From Microbotryum silenes-acaulis (Eukaryota > Basidiomycota > Microbotryomycetes > Microbotryales > Microbotryaceae), in contig QPFY01000023.1 in NCBI GenBank assembly GCA_003665825.1, positions 124,001 to 188,000 on the forward strand: 64,000 nucleotides of DNA. The letters run 5' to 3'. Every line of letters begins with the position of its first letter. Position 1 is the stretch's first letter. Below are positions 1 through 10,669 of the stretch, in pieces. A program made the translations under genes and the position numbers. The notes beneath the pieces were generated by a model that saw only the letters and a program-made list of their open reading frames with translations, searched no databases and was not told where the DNA came from.

Positions 1-1668
1 AGGTGCGAGGAACGAGATCTTTGCGGCGCGGCCGGCACCGGTGCAGATGAGTTACATGGGTTTTGCGGGAACGCTTGCGGCGGGGTGGTGCGATTACTTC
101 ATCGTTGGTGAGTTGCACTTCGAGTAAAGAAGTGTGCGTGGGTGTGCTGATGCAGTGGTATTCGTATTGCAGATCCCATCGTTTGTCCGCCTGGCCTCGT
201 TTCGGGTGACCATTGGCGCGCGCGCGCCGGTCTCAAGGACGCCTCCCCGGATGTTCAGGGGGTCGATACTCCGACCGACTTTGAGGGTGATCCGGACCCC
301 GAAGCGATGACCGAGGACTATGTCTACACGGAGAAACGTGAGTGTTAATGATACATGTTGGCTTTCAGAGTTGCCGACCATCGCTTTGCCACCCATCACA
401 GTGCTGTACCTCCCGCACTCGTACTTCGTGACAGACCACAAGCAAGCTTGGCGCGAAGACGAAACCGCTGGTCTGACCGCTGGCGAGCCTCACTTTGTGC
501 ACTCGGGTATGCCCAATGAGCTATACGCGATCGAGGAGGCTAGACGATGGCAAATGCGTCGAGAGTTATTCCCCGGCATCCGAGACGACACCTTCATCTT
601 TGCCAACTGGAACCAGCTGTACAAGGTGCGTTCACGGGATTTATCATGACCTCTCAGAACCTTGGAAGCTGATCCGTGGCATGATCTGCGCACCGCATAG
701 ATCGACCCCTTCATCTTCCGCATCTGGCTCAACATCCTCGCTAAATTCCCCAACTCCATCTTATGGCTCTTGCGCTTCCCCGCGCCAGGCGAAGCGCATC
801 TTAAGAGCACGGCGCTCAAGTGGGCCGGACCCGAGGTTGCCGCTCGAATCGTCTTTACCGATGTGGCCAATAAGGTACGCAGCTCGATCCTTGAGAAGCG
901 TCTTTTTTTTGCGTGCTCATCGATCACCTGTTTACTCACAGAACGAACATGTTCGACGTGGCCGCGTTGCCGACCTGTTCCTGGATACGACAGAGGTGGG
1001 CTCGACCGATCCAACCACTTCTTCGAATCTTGCTGACTTTGGAGCCTACTTTTTCTCGCCTGATGCGATGCAGTGCAACGCGCATACGACCGCGGCCGAT
1101 ATCTTATGGTCCGGGACCCCTCTTCTCACCTACCCTCGTCACGCGCACAAGATGGCCTCCCGAGTTGCCGCCTCGATCGCCGTCGCGACCGGTCTCGGAC
1201 CACGCATGATCGTCTCCTCAGCCGAGGAATATGAGGAACGTGCTCTACAACTCGCCTCGACTCTGACTTACGACCACGTCCTCCCTGACCCTGCCGCCCC
1301 CGCTCAATCGATTTACTCGAGGCAACAACGAATTGGCCGAGGTGAATTGGCGGACATGAGAAAGACGTTGTATCTTACGCGCGAGACGAGTCCATTGTTC
1401 GATACGAGGCGGTGGGTGAGGAATATGGAAGCAGGTGTGTTCGAGGCGTGGAAGCGGTGGGTCAATGGGACCGAGTTCGAAGATGCCGGGGAGGTGAGTC
1501 GTTCAATGGATACGTTCACATGTTGTGGGCTTCGGAGCTGACGGATGTGACTTTTTGCCGAATGCCTAACAGTGGGGTACTGGGGTTGAACGCGAGTCGG
1601 GCAGCATCTGGGTGGTGGATGCCTTCGACGGGACCAACCTCTCCAGTCGAGCACCTTACTCCAAGTGA
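1..1668 (+). CDS. O-GlcNAc transferase (OGT/SPINDLY type), C-terminal part; 5' end outside window
   Basis: The exons encode the catalytic C-terminal half of a UDP-GlcNAc:protein O-GlcNAc transferase, which modifies Ser/Thr of nuclear and cytosolic proteins. Visible family signatures, in order, are VQMSYMGFAGTLAAGWCDYF, YLPHSYFVTDHKQAWRED, DTFIFANWNQLYKIDPFIF, FPNSILWLLRFPAPGEAH, GRVADLFLDT, HTTAADILWSGTPLLTYP and SRVAASI. The TPR superhelix expected upstream is missing because the gene enters from the left edge. Introns with clean GT/AG ends lie near 96-171, 335-367, 625-699, 874-940 and 1495-1571. Splicing them keeps one open frame to a TGA at 1666-1668, ending in SRAPYSK. Family assignment is firm; the exact intron ends were read by eye. 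Confidence 0.9.
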
Positions 1669-1928
1669 ATTGACCACACTCCAACGTGATGATCCAGTTT
1701 CCACTTTCTCCCCTGCAAAATAATTGCTTGTTGTATCAGTTTCTCAATTTTCCCCTGTCTCATCTAGTCCTCCGAATCTGAAAGTTCTTTCCCCTCCCCG
1801 ATCTAGCATACAGCAACAACACCTGAAAGGAAGCAAATTTTGCAACACACTGTCATGATATACAAGACCCTTTTGTACCTCTGGAAACACGACAGACGAA
1901 AGTGCGGGACATAAAACACCTCTTCCCT

Positions 1929-3588
1929 CTAATCTAGTAGTCCTACATGCTCGCACATCTTGGACTTGGGCTCACCATCGTCGGCGCCCAATTCTGGGCA
2001 GCGCGACGTCGCTTCAGCCGCGACGGTCTCGCCGAACCCGCTAACTCTGAACTCGGCCTCCTTGATCCCTCGCTTGTCGCATTCTTGGCGGAGAAGACGA
2101 GGGGGCTCGGTCATCTATCACGAGACGGGAAATCAGGAAACGTCAGTGAGCTGTCGCACTTGGGGGATATGGCGGACAAAGGTACCTCTTCATCCGTCAG
2201 TACGAAAGTAGCGAAATGCATCGGAGCGGATTGACGACTTTGCACGTCCTGGTGGATATGAACAGCGTCACTAGGGTTGGCGTGAATGCGGGACATGAAC
2301 CACCTGCCCAAAACCCAAATGCATCTAAAAATTGTGAGCCAACGATCTTTGAACATCTCGAGAAGTCTCTCACCAGTCCTCCCTCACCTAGGCGAATAAG
2401 CCCCAATCGGAATCATCGCGAAATCGAAACCGCCGAAACGTTGACCAATCTCCTTGAACGCAGGACATGTCGGTAACCCCACTTCGTCCTCAGGTTTGGT
2501 CCCACGAGGTACGGCTCTGTATCCCGTATCACCGCCGAACCATACGCGACCTTTTTGGGCGACGACGGCCCAGGAGGCCCAAAGTGTCGCGTTACGGTCG
2601 ACGGGGCTTCGCCCGGTGAACTGTGAAAGTCCAACATCATCAGACTTCTGATGAGCTATCCCCGAGGCCCAAAAAAGTCGCTCAGTACTCACATGCTGAC
2701 AAGGCGTACAAACGACTCTCAACTTCTCCTTCTGTCCATTATCCCCAATCTGCATAACCAACTCTCTCTCCCCCCACCAATCTAATTCGGTCACTTCTTC
2801 TTCCTTGGTCCCAATATTACTCTTGAACCAATCCTTATTCCCCAAAGGGGCAAAGAAATGAACCGAACCGGGCGTTTGAGAAGAGTATATGTGACGTAAT
2901 GTATCGAGATCCAAATGGTCGTAGTGGTTGTGACTGATGATGACGGCGTCGATCTCGGGGAGTTGGGAGAGCTCGATAGGGGATTTGGTTACGCGCGCTG
3001 GGCCGACGTCTAGTACGAGTAGAGATGAAGTGAGGTGTTCAGTGTCGCATATTTTTTTGGTATTCAAAAACGTCAACGCTCAAAACATAGGTCTCCTCTC
3101 AACTCACACTGCGAAGGCGAACACCGATGACTAAAAATCGGATCAAACAGTACCCTCGGACCTCTCTGGGCTCCCTCCACCGTCGACGGAAACTCGACGA
3201 CATAACACGCATGACCCAACCAAGTCGCCTTAATCTTGTCCTTCCAATCCGTCTTCCCTTTACCCCAATCGACGTCCCCTACGAAAGGTGGGAGTTCTTC
3301 CAAAGGTGGGATCTTGACTTTCCTCCAATCTCTCCACATGTTGACCAACACCATAGGACCCATTCCTAAATCACTGAAAGAAGCCCAGGGGTTGACAAAA
3401 CCGCCTCCTTTTTTATGATGTTGGGTCGAAAGGTAGGTTTCACCTTCGGAGAGGGGTTCGGTAGAGTAACTTGGATTGGAGGGGAGGGAAACGAGTACGG
3501 GTAGGGATGCGGCCGTCATCATGGTAGCGGTAGCGGTTTTGAGCACGGTCTTGGAGCGGAGGATATGGGCTAAATGGCGAAAGGACAT
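1929..3588 (-). CDS. N-acyl-phosphatidylethanolamine phospholipase D-like metallo-beta-lactamase-fold protein
   Basis: The protein resembles NAPE-PLD, a zinc hydrolase that releases N-acylethanolamines from membrane phospholipids. It begins MSFRHLAHILRSK with a hydrophobic N-terminal segment suggesting membrane or mitochondrial targeting. It then shows the family core: WLGHACYVVEFP, DPIFSHRCSPSQ, the metal motif ISHNHYDHLDLDTL (HxHxDH), CTPCQHVS, DRNATLWASWAVV, VWFGGDTGYR, MIPIGAYSPRWFM, HQDVQSRQS and HFATFVLTDEE. At least four introns separate these blocks (for example around 2312-2386 and 2110-2165). The last exon ends at a TAG near 1929 after CEHVGLLD. All the usual metal ligands seen in the family appear present. 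The true substrate in fungi is not established. The gene is convergent with the OGT gene on its left. Confidence 0.85.
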
Positions 3589-4018
3589 GCTCCGATGGAG
3601 GAGAGAAAGCAGAAGAGAGAAAGGAAGGGAAGGGAAGCGTAAGGGTGGGATGAGGAAGGGAGTTGACTTCGATCAAGCCCGATTCTTTCTCGGCCTTGCT
3701 CCCGCCGGCGATCGGGCATGGGAATGAAATGTGGAGGTCAAAGTCAACGGCCGCGTCATCGTCCGGCAATAAGATTCGCATAGTTCTACATTCTTCACGA
3801 GGAGCGAACATTTACCTAGGAAAGGAAACAGAAGGAAGTCACACTCGGACTGTCTACAATTGAGTACCCCTTCTCGGCCTACTCGGTCGTGCGCGCCTAT
3901 CTCTCCGGCGTCGTTTTGAGTTTTCTCTTGCCGTCACTCGCTAGCAAGCACGTCTACCTCTACAAACGCACGTTTTCATGAACCTTACAGTTTCAGAACA
4001 ATCATACTGAAAAGTTAC
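3589..4018. other. Intergenic, phospholipase promoter / PUP1 3' side
   Basis: No coding exon is supported. Both flanking genes lie on the minus strand, so this holds the promoter and 5' leader of the phospholipase gene and the 3' end of the proteasome gene. Confidence 0.6.
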
Positions 4019-5723
4019 TCAAGCATCAACCTCCATCCCCGCCGCAGCGCCCGTTCCTTCCGGACCGGCGACCTTGCCCCCAGCGACGATGGTGACCTCC
4101 TCCTTGACGAGGTGGTACTTGACCTCTGTGGAGAGACAACGATGCATGAGTCGTCAGTATAATTCCAGGCGTCGAGGCCGCCAGCCCATATCCCTGGCGT
4201 ACCTTCTTTGGTGTAAGCCGTCGTTCCTCTGTAGACTCAGGCAAGTGAGCAAATTGGATAAACCGCCGATCGTCAGCATTCTCGTCCCACACAAAGCATC
4301 TCTCGCCTTTGGTATGCACGACTCACCTCCTCCACTTGTAGCTCCTCTCCTTATCGACCTTCTGATTCGGCATCCTATAATTCCTCAACATCTCCGTCCC
4401 CTTGGCCTCGATTATGCAAGCATCGACATTACTCCCCGAGCCGAGATCGTTAAAGATACCGGCTTCGATGGCCTCGCAAACGAGTTCGAGCGCCTCTTGT
4501 CGAGTCATGTTGGGTTTCCAAGTCGATTCGAAAACGGCCATCGCGGCGAGTGACCCGGAACCCATGGTCACGTAGGGGAGTTTGTCGGTCGATCCGTGCG
4601 GCGCAACGGTGTAGAGGTGAGAACCGGTCGCGTCGACTCCACCGAGCACGAGAGCGGCTCCGACTTGACCTTGGTATCTGTTTCGATTGGGGGGGGTTAG
4701 TGGATTAGCTCTAGCTCCGGCGGGGCTCCGTCAGAGTGGTGACGAGTAAGAACGTACCGGAAGAGCATCTGCTTGAGCATGGTCATGGCCGTGACAACCA
4801 AAGGCTTCCTCCCCGTCGACAGGGCATGAAGCGCAATGTTGGACGAGATCAATGCGGTAGTGAACTCGGTATCGGCGGCAGTACCTGAGCGGGTGATGGG
4901 AAACGGAGTCAGCGTGAGGACGAAGCTTGACTACTTTCCGGGGCTGAAGGGCCACCCTGATACTCACCGGCACCTGCACATCGGATGTTGTCCGAGATGA
5001 AATGAATCTGTTATATCACGTGAGCCAGAGTACAGGTTGGTGGTTAGCAACACTCAAAGCGCGGCTGCCAGGACAAGGGTGGGGAGCCGCCGACGCGTCA
5101 CCACCACCCTTAACTCGATCAGGCCATCGTGCGGCGGTCGCAAGCGCCTTGCCGAGCGACAGCCACTCTTTTAATGAGATAGCTCGCGAGCATGTACCTT
5201 TTCGCAGTTCTTGTCGGCGACGATGGACCCCTCTGTGGCCCTGGTGTCGGCGCCGATGACGACGCCCCCGTCAAAGAGACATCCAACAATCGTCGTACCG
5301 GTCGAGGTGGCCTAGAAAGGGAGTAGTAGATAGAGGTCAGCTGTTGTGATCGTTTAGGATAATGATCATGAGATGTAGGGGTGGAAGTCGCCGTGGATGT
5401 CGATGCAGGCCGATTAGGGTGGATGTCGGTGAGCACGCCAAGAAGGGACCGCCGTCTTGCCCAAGGAAGGGAAGACGCCAAATTATGCTTGTCGTATACA
5501 CTTGGTCCGTTGGTGAATACAGCATCATTTTGCGCACGCCCTCTGTTCCGCGCGAACACCACGCGTCGTCATCCTCGCTCGTAGCCCAACCGCGTCCCAT
5601 CATCTCCGTACAATTCGCAACCAAGCCAATTCGTGCAACGCTCGAACGCACCTTTGGCAGATGAACGTTCCTCTGCCCGAGGTACGAGTTCCTCAAGTGG
5701 TTCCCAAAGTCAAAGCCGGCCAT
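4019..5723 (-). CDS. PUP1: 20S proteasome subunit beta-2 (trypsin-like active subunit)
   Basis: This is the catalytic beta-2 subunit of the 20S core, which cleaves after basic residues. The precursor starts [19 protein letters not shown] at 5723. A ~340 nt intron follows, then [20 protein letters not shown] and [18 protein letters not shown]. The auto-processing Thr (T of TTIVG), the Asp of GADTRAT and the Lys ligand region are therefore all present. Later exons give [50 protein letters not shown] and the C-terminal arm ending [12 protein letters not shown] before TGA at 4019-4021. The short propeptide and overall size match yeast Pup1. At least six introns interrupt it. It is divergent from the BAR-domain gene at 6589. 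Confidence 0.95.
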
Positions 5724-6588
5724 GCTGAGGTCGGTGCGACGTGGGGGGAGGGAGTGGGCGGGCTGCGATGTTGCGGTCAAGGTCGGCTACGAATCCTACT
5801 GTGGCGAGTGGCGAAGTGAGAGTCGGACGCTGAGGTGTTTGTCGGCTGGTGTGGGTGATGTCAAGTGCGCCGAGTCGAAAGGTGGTGGGTAGGGAAGGAA
5901 GGCGTCGCCGGGAAAGCGTGGAGGTGGGTCCCTCAAGCCGTAATTCGCGATTAGCAAAACGCTCGTAATCGCCAACTTGCAGGTCTTACGGACGCGGTCC
6001 GAGTCGGAGCGATTTTTCTGGGATTGAACTTGTCATATTTTCGGAACTCTTCCCATGTACGACTTGAAGTAGGTAGAAATTCGACCCCTCAGGCACAATC
6101 GGCCAGAAATTGCCGAGACGCACTGCACATTCAATTGCGCTGAGCTCTCTCGGGTGCTCCGGTGCGTGTCTTTGCCAGGAGGTGCCCGTCCGTGCTGGGA
6201 ACTGCCAGGAACAGCCAGGAGACGCCCGCGCCAGAACACGCCCCGGCTGACCCTCGGAGCGATCTGCTTGCATGGACACGAACAAGTGTCCTTCTCCAAT
6301 CGCACCTTCCACCAACCAGGTCAGTCACAGCCACTCTGAGCTCCTGGACGAGACTCGATCTGCTGACGATCGGTGTTTCTGCGATGCACCCGACCACGCT
6401 CACCGTCTTTCAACCGCCGCCGACTCGCGCTCTGGTCTGCTCTGGTCTGCTCTGGTCTGCTCTGGTGCTCTCCCCCAACATCCCTCCTGCGACGTAATCG
6501 ACGCTCCGAACGTCTGCCTCCTCTCGCTTCGGACCATTCTCCCGCCTCACCTCATTAGTACACAAGCACCTCACTACCTACAGCCACT
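5724..6588. other. Divergent intergenic region (PUP1 / GVP36 promoters)
   Basis: About 0.87 kb between two divergently transcribed genes. No supported exon is seen. It contains several short AGGA/GCC-rich direct repeats around 6173-6230 and the 10-bp tandem repeat at 6431-6465. Confidence 0.6.
6431..6465 (+). repeat. 10-bp tandem repeat (TCTGGTCTGC) x3.5
   Basis: Three perfect copies of the 10-mer occupy 6431-6460, followed by a partial fourth copy. The repeat lies about 125 bp upstream of the GVP36 start codon, in its promoter or leader. Confidence 0.9.
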
Positions 6589-8287
6589 ATGAACTCTTGG
6601 AAGTGAGTGCACCCCCACTCTAGATCGATCCACACACTGTCACGACGACGTGCGTGCCCGTAACCCTCCACGTCCACGTCCACGTCCACGTCCACGGCGA
6701 GCACCCGTCCTATCCCGTCCTGGACCCTTATCGGCGACGCGAATTTATCCAAGATATCCCGCATCAACCTTCAGAAGACTGAATATACGATCCTGCGCCC
6801 CCCACAGATCCGTATCGGCGTCATTGCAAGCCGCCGCAGCCGCCGCGGGCGCGACCGTGCAAGGCGCGGCCCAGTCCGTCGACCTCAAGCACACGGGCAG
6901 CTCCATCACCCGATCCTTTGCCACTCTCAGGTGAGCTGTGGTATCGGGTCCGACTCACGAAACGATCGCTATAAGATAAGAACGCCGTCATCATTTTTAT
7001 TTTCACAGCCAAACTGTAAAGGAACGTTCGGGCAATGCCGACGACATTACCGAGCTGCCCGAGGAGTACCTCGATTTGGAACGTCGCGTCGATGGTCTGA
7101 GGTACGCATCAAGCTCCATCGGTAGGGAGCTTTTCGCAGTTTTGCTCTATTTCGATCCTTACCCCCTCTCTCTCTTCCCAGAACGGCGCACATCAACATG
7201 TTGCGAGTTGCCAAGGCCTACGAAGGACCGTACGACTACCCGACCCAACTGCAAGAGTCCGTCGCCGAGATCGGAGGATCGCTCGCGCACAACCTCACCA
7301 GCTGGGCCGCAGCGGCAACGAAAGGTTCGTCCCGCAAGAAAAAGTACATCTGCTGGGCATGAACAAAAACCAAAGCTGATGCCGAGATCCATGACATCGA
7401 ACCAGGGACCAACTTGCCCCAACCTTCCGTCGCGGACAAGCCAACCGAAGTGCAAAAGACGCTCCCTCACGCCCTCTCTCGCGCCGCCGCCTCTGGCGCC
7501 GTCCAAGTCGGCCCCGGTCGTCTCGCGAACGTGCTCAAGACGTACGCCGTCACCTCGGACAAGATCGGTAACGCGCGTACGATCCAGGACGAGGATATTC
7601 AAAAGAATTTTTTGCACCCTTGGTTCGCGACGTTGAATGCGAGCTTGCAGGCCGCGATGAAGAGTCGGGCCAGCGTCAAAAGTGCTAGGTAAGTGTGCGG
7701 GGAGGGTGAGCTGTCGATGTATAAGAGATGTTTGCTGATGATGGGAATCTTTGTGACTTGGTAGGATCCAATTGGACGCTCTTCGGGGGACGCTCAAGAG
7801 TGCGACAGGTGGACCCTCGCAGGAGAAGGCCCGAATCGAAGGTCAGCCTTCGACAGCGCATCTCGATCTCACGCATCTCGCCCCAAGGCTAACTCATTTT
7901 GCCTTACATTTTCCTCAGTTGAAGCAGCAGAGGAGAAGCTCGTCAACGCGACCGAGGAAGCGATCAACCTGATGCGCTCTGTGCTCGATTCGCCCGAACC
8001 GATCAAGAACCTCGCTGCTCTCGTCAAGGCCCAACAAGCCTTTTACGCCGAAGCTGCTGAGGTACGCGCCCAGGCAGGATGGAGCATGACTTTTGAGAGG
8101 TGACTGATGGCATCTTGATCTCGAATTCTTGGGCTACAGGCGCTCGCTAGCATTCAGGGTGAGATGGAGGAGGCGAGTGTACAAGCCGAGGCCGAGTACC
8201 GGTGAGTTGTTTTCGGAGCGAGCAGCGTTCCGCTCGAAAGGTCTAATGGCTACTATCATCTGTACCAGCAAATCGCGCGCCCAGTAA
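6589..8287 (+). CDS. GVP36: Gvp36-like BAR-domain protein
   Basis: This is a BAR-domain membrane-curvature protein of the fungal Gvp36 family, associated with Golgi, vesicle traffic and endocytosis. Exon 1 encodes only MNSWK. After a ~200 nt intron the frame continues SVSASLQAAAAAAGATVQGA. Further exons carry ITELPEEYLDLERRVDGL, AHINMLRVAKAYEGPYDYP, LPHALSRAAASGAVQVG, LANVLKTYAVTSDKIGNAR and AALVKAQQAFYAEAAEAL. The protein ends AEAEYRKSRAQ at TAA 8285-8287. The long heptad-like helices, and the LPxEYxxLE and YDYPxxLQES motifs, are typical of the family. The very short first exon is supported by the exact GT/AG junction keeping frame. No domain appears to be missing. Confidence 0.85.
6668..6697 (+). 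repeat. Hexamer microsatellite (CCACGT)n in GVP36 intron 1
   Basis: Four to five tandem copies of CCACGT lie inside the first intron, so length changes here would not alter the protein. Confidence 0.85.
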
Positions 8288-9149
8288 AGCACAACTTTCC
8301 TCGCCCCATCCGTCCCCGAGACGCCCACCATTCCATTCATATGCCCACGAGAACACGACCGGCGCACGAACACCCGATCAGTGAACGAGGGAACTCCCAA
8401 GGCATCAAGGCAGGCCCCTCTTCCATTTCTTCCTCTTTCTCGTTTCTCAACTGTCAAATTTACAGTATTCAAGTCGATAGTGGCGCAGGCCCAAATGGAC
8501 CGGCTCGTTTTCATTTTTTCTTGTGTGTCTGTGCTTCAAATTACTTTTGGGTTTCCCCTTCGCGATCCCGCCGCATGTAATCTCCATCTATCCAGTCCTG
8601 CCAGTCCTGCCTATCGGGATCTAAGGCTGTGGCCTTCAGAGAGTCGAGAGTACTGAGCCAATTTCGGCTTCGATGTTTGCGGTCCCGAGCGTTATCGCAG
8701 CGACGGTTCTCGCTCAGACCTCTGTGCTCTGTGATACACCCCGCGAAGCGACAACGATAAGATCAGAGGACGAAAGTATGTAAGATTGACACTGGGCACT
8801 CTTAAGTTAGTCGCTGCCATGACAAGGCCTTCTGATCCACCTTGGCTCCGAGTCACCTGGACACTACTTTAGTCGCCGAAGAGAGAGCTCAAAGAGTGCC
8901 CACGCGCGCATCCCAACCTCCTAAGGCTCAGGCGCACGGGCCTTACACACTCCTTACACCTCCTTACATTATCCACCACCTGAACCCCCAGGCAGGCTTC
9001 TCTGCCCGAAAAGGCAAAGTCTTTGTTCTCCTACCCCCCGCCTTTGTTCTAGCTTGACCACGAACACATGAACCCTGCGTTTGAAAGTCCTGTTCAACTT
9101 TCTCCTTCAAGTCCATTTCTCCGCAACGCAGCCAATGAGGCTCTCGACC
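8288..9149. other. Intergenic region, left edge of repeat island
   Basis: Beyond the GVP36 3' UTR no exon pattern is visible and the open frames are short and unlike proteins. The large inverted repeat begins immediately to the right. Confidence 0.55.
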
Positions 9150-10380
9150 GCATCGCGCCCGACCTATATGGCAGTAACGACTCAACCAGGCCCCGACTCA
9201 CTTCGGCTGACCTCCATGCACTACGCTACTCGAGCGTAGCCCGCAAAGCCCAACTTACTACCTCGTTTCCTGCTCAGCGACGACAAGGAGAAGTAATCAA
9301 AGACGTTCACAGAGTCCGACCCAAGTCATTCGTCTTGCGCGTGGTCATTATGGAACCGCCGCTCTTGCAACCATGCCTTTGGACGAACGACCGTGACGGC
9401 GACTCTCCCCGCTCCAAGGCGTCTGGCTCCTTCAAGGGAAAGATCTTCTCTATGGTTCCCTCGCATGGTAAAGTCCTGAACAAAGTACGTCTCCGGCGAT
9501 CGTCGCGGCAGTTTCTCTCTCTCTCTCTTGTCCTCTTCTGATCAATGCTCCTATTTCGCTTCACGATAGCATGACACCAAAACCCGAACTTCACATCCGT
9601 ATTCGGCCTCGAGCTCTTTGTCACCGATGAGGAACATGCTTGGCCGCCTCGAGGACCAAGTCTCTCAAAAAAGAAGCAGAAACGATTCGGACCAAGGGTT
9701 AGGGTGTTGCACCAAGTACTGCAAATTCTGGTCCGAATTGGCCAATAAGCAGTATCGTTTCGCTTCAAACCTTTTGTGCACTTCCTTACAAACACCCTAA
9801 CCCTTGGCCCGAATTGTTTTCTGCGTCAACTGAGAAACTTGTTCTTGAGGCGGCCAAGGATAAGGGACACTTCCCTCATCGACCTCATCGATGGGAAAAT
9901 AGCTCGAGGCCGAATTCGCGGATGTGAAGTTCGGGTTTTGGTGTCATGCTATCGTGAAGCGAAATAGGAGCATTGATCAGAAGAGGAAAAGAGAGAGAGA
10001 GAGAGAGAAAAACTGCCGCGACGATCGCCGAAGACGTACTTTGTTCGGGACTTTGCCATGCAAGGGATCCATGGAGAAGATCTCTCCCTTGAAGGAGCCA
10101 GAGGCTGTGGAGCGGTGAGAGTCACCGCCGTCGTCGTCCGAAGGCATGATCGCAAGGCTGCAGGAGCGGCGGTTCCGTAATGACCAAGCTCAAGACGAAT
10201 GACTTGGGTCAACTCTGTGAACTTCTTTGATTCCTTGTCCTTGTCGTCACTGAGCAGGAAACGAGGTAGGTAGTTGGGCTTTGCGGCGTACGCTTGAGTA
10301 GCGTAGTGCATTGAGGTCGGCCGAAGTGAGTTTGGGCCTGGTTGAGTCGTTACTGCTGGCATAGGTCGGGCGCGAGATCG
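9150..10380. repeat. Large fold-back inverted repeat (~470 bp arms)
   Basis: The left arm (about 9150-9615) is matched by the reverse complement of the right arm (about 9901-10380). Anchors read in order in both include CGCGCCCGACCTAT, ACGACTCAACCAGGCCC, CTCACTTCGG, CTCAGCGACGACAAGGA, ATTCGTCTTG, TCGCGGCAGTTT, CAATGCTCCTATTTCGC and CCAAAACCCGAACTTCACAT. Weaker similarity continues inward (CTTGGCCGCCTC, CCAAGGGTTAGGGTGT) to a centre near 9750, so almost the whole segment could fold back. The arms have diverged by substitutions and small indels and contain a (CT/GA)n run. No transposase frame is seen. It could be a non-autonomous fold-back transposon or an inverted duplication of genomic DNA. 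Confidence 0.85.
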
Positions 10381-10579
10381 CAGGGGCGGCGGTTCCGTAA
10401 TGACCACGCTCAAGACGAACGACTTGGGTCGACTTGGGTCGACTTGGGTCGACTCTGTGGACTTCTTTAATTACTTGTCCTTGTCGTCGCTGAGCAGGAA
10501 ACGAGGTAGGAAGTTGGGCTTTGTGGCGTACGCTTGAGTAGCGTAGTGCATGGAGGTCGGCCGAAGTGAGTTTGGGCCT
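10381..10579 (+). repeat. Extra partial copy of the inverted-repeat right arm with 10-bp expansion
   Basis: This segment repeats 10161-10339 in direct orientation, from CAGGGGCGGCGGTTCCGTAA to GTGAGTTTGGGCCT. It is 20 bp longer, because GACTTGGGTC occurs three times (10421-10450) instead of once (10201-10210). It therefore looks like a secondary tandem duplication followed by slippage expansion. Confidence 0.9.
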
Positions 10580-10669
10580 ACCATTGTTGAGTATTCTTCA
10601 GTCCTGAGTCAAGGGGCCGAGATAACGAGACCGTCACGCGAGCGGTTACGGTAACCGTAACCATGTACG

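Noticed and set aside
9690..9800. Telomere-like GGGTTAGGGT on both strands near the centre of the inverted repeat
   Set aside because: Only one to one and a half TTAGGG units on each side. They are copies of each other through the inverted repeat, not a telomeric array.
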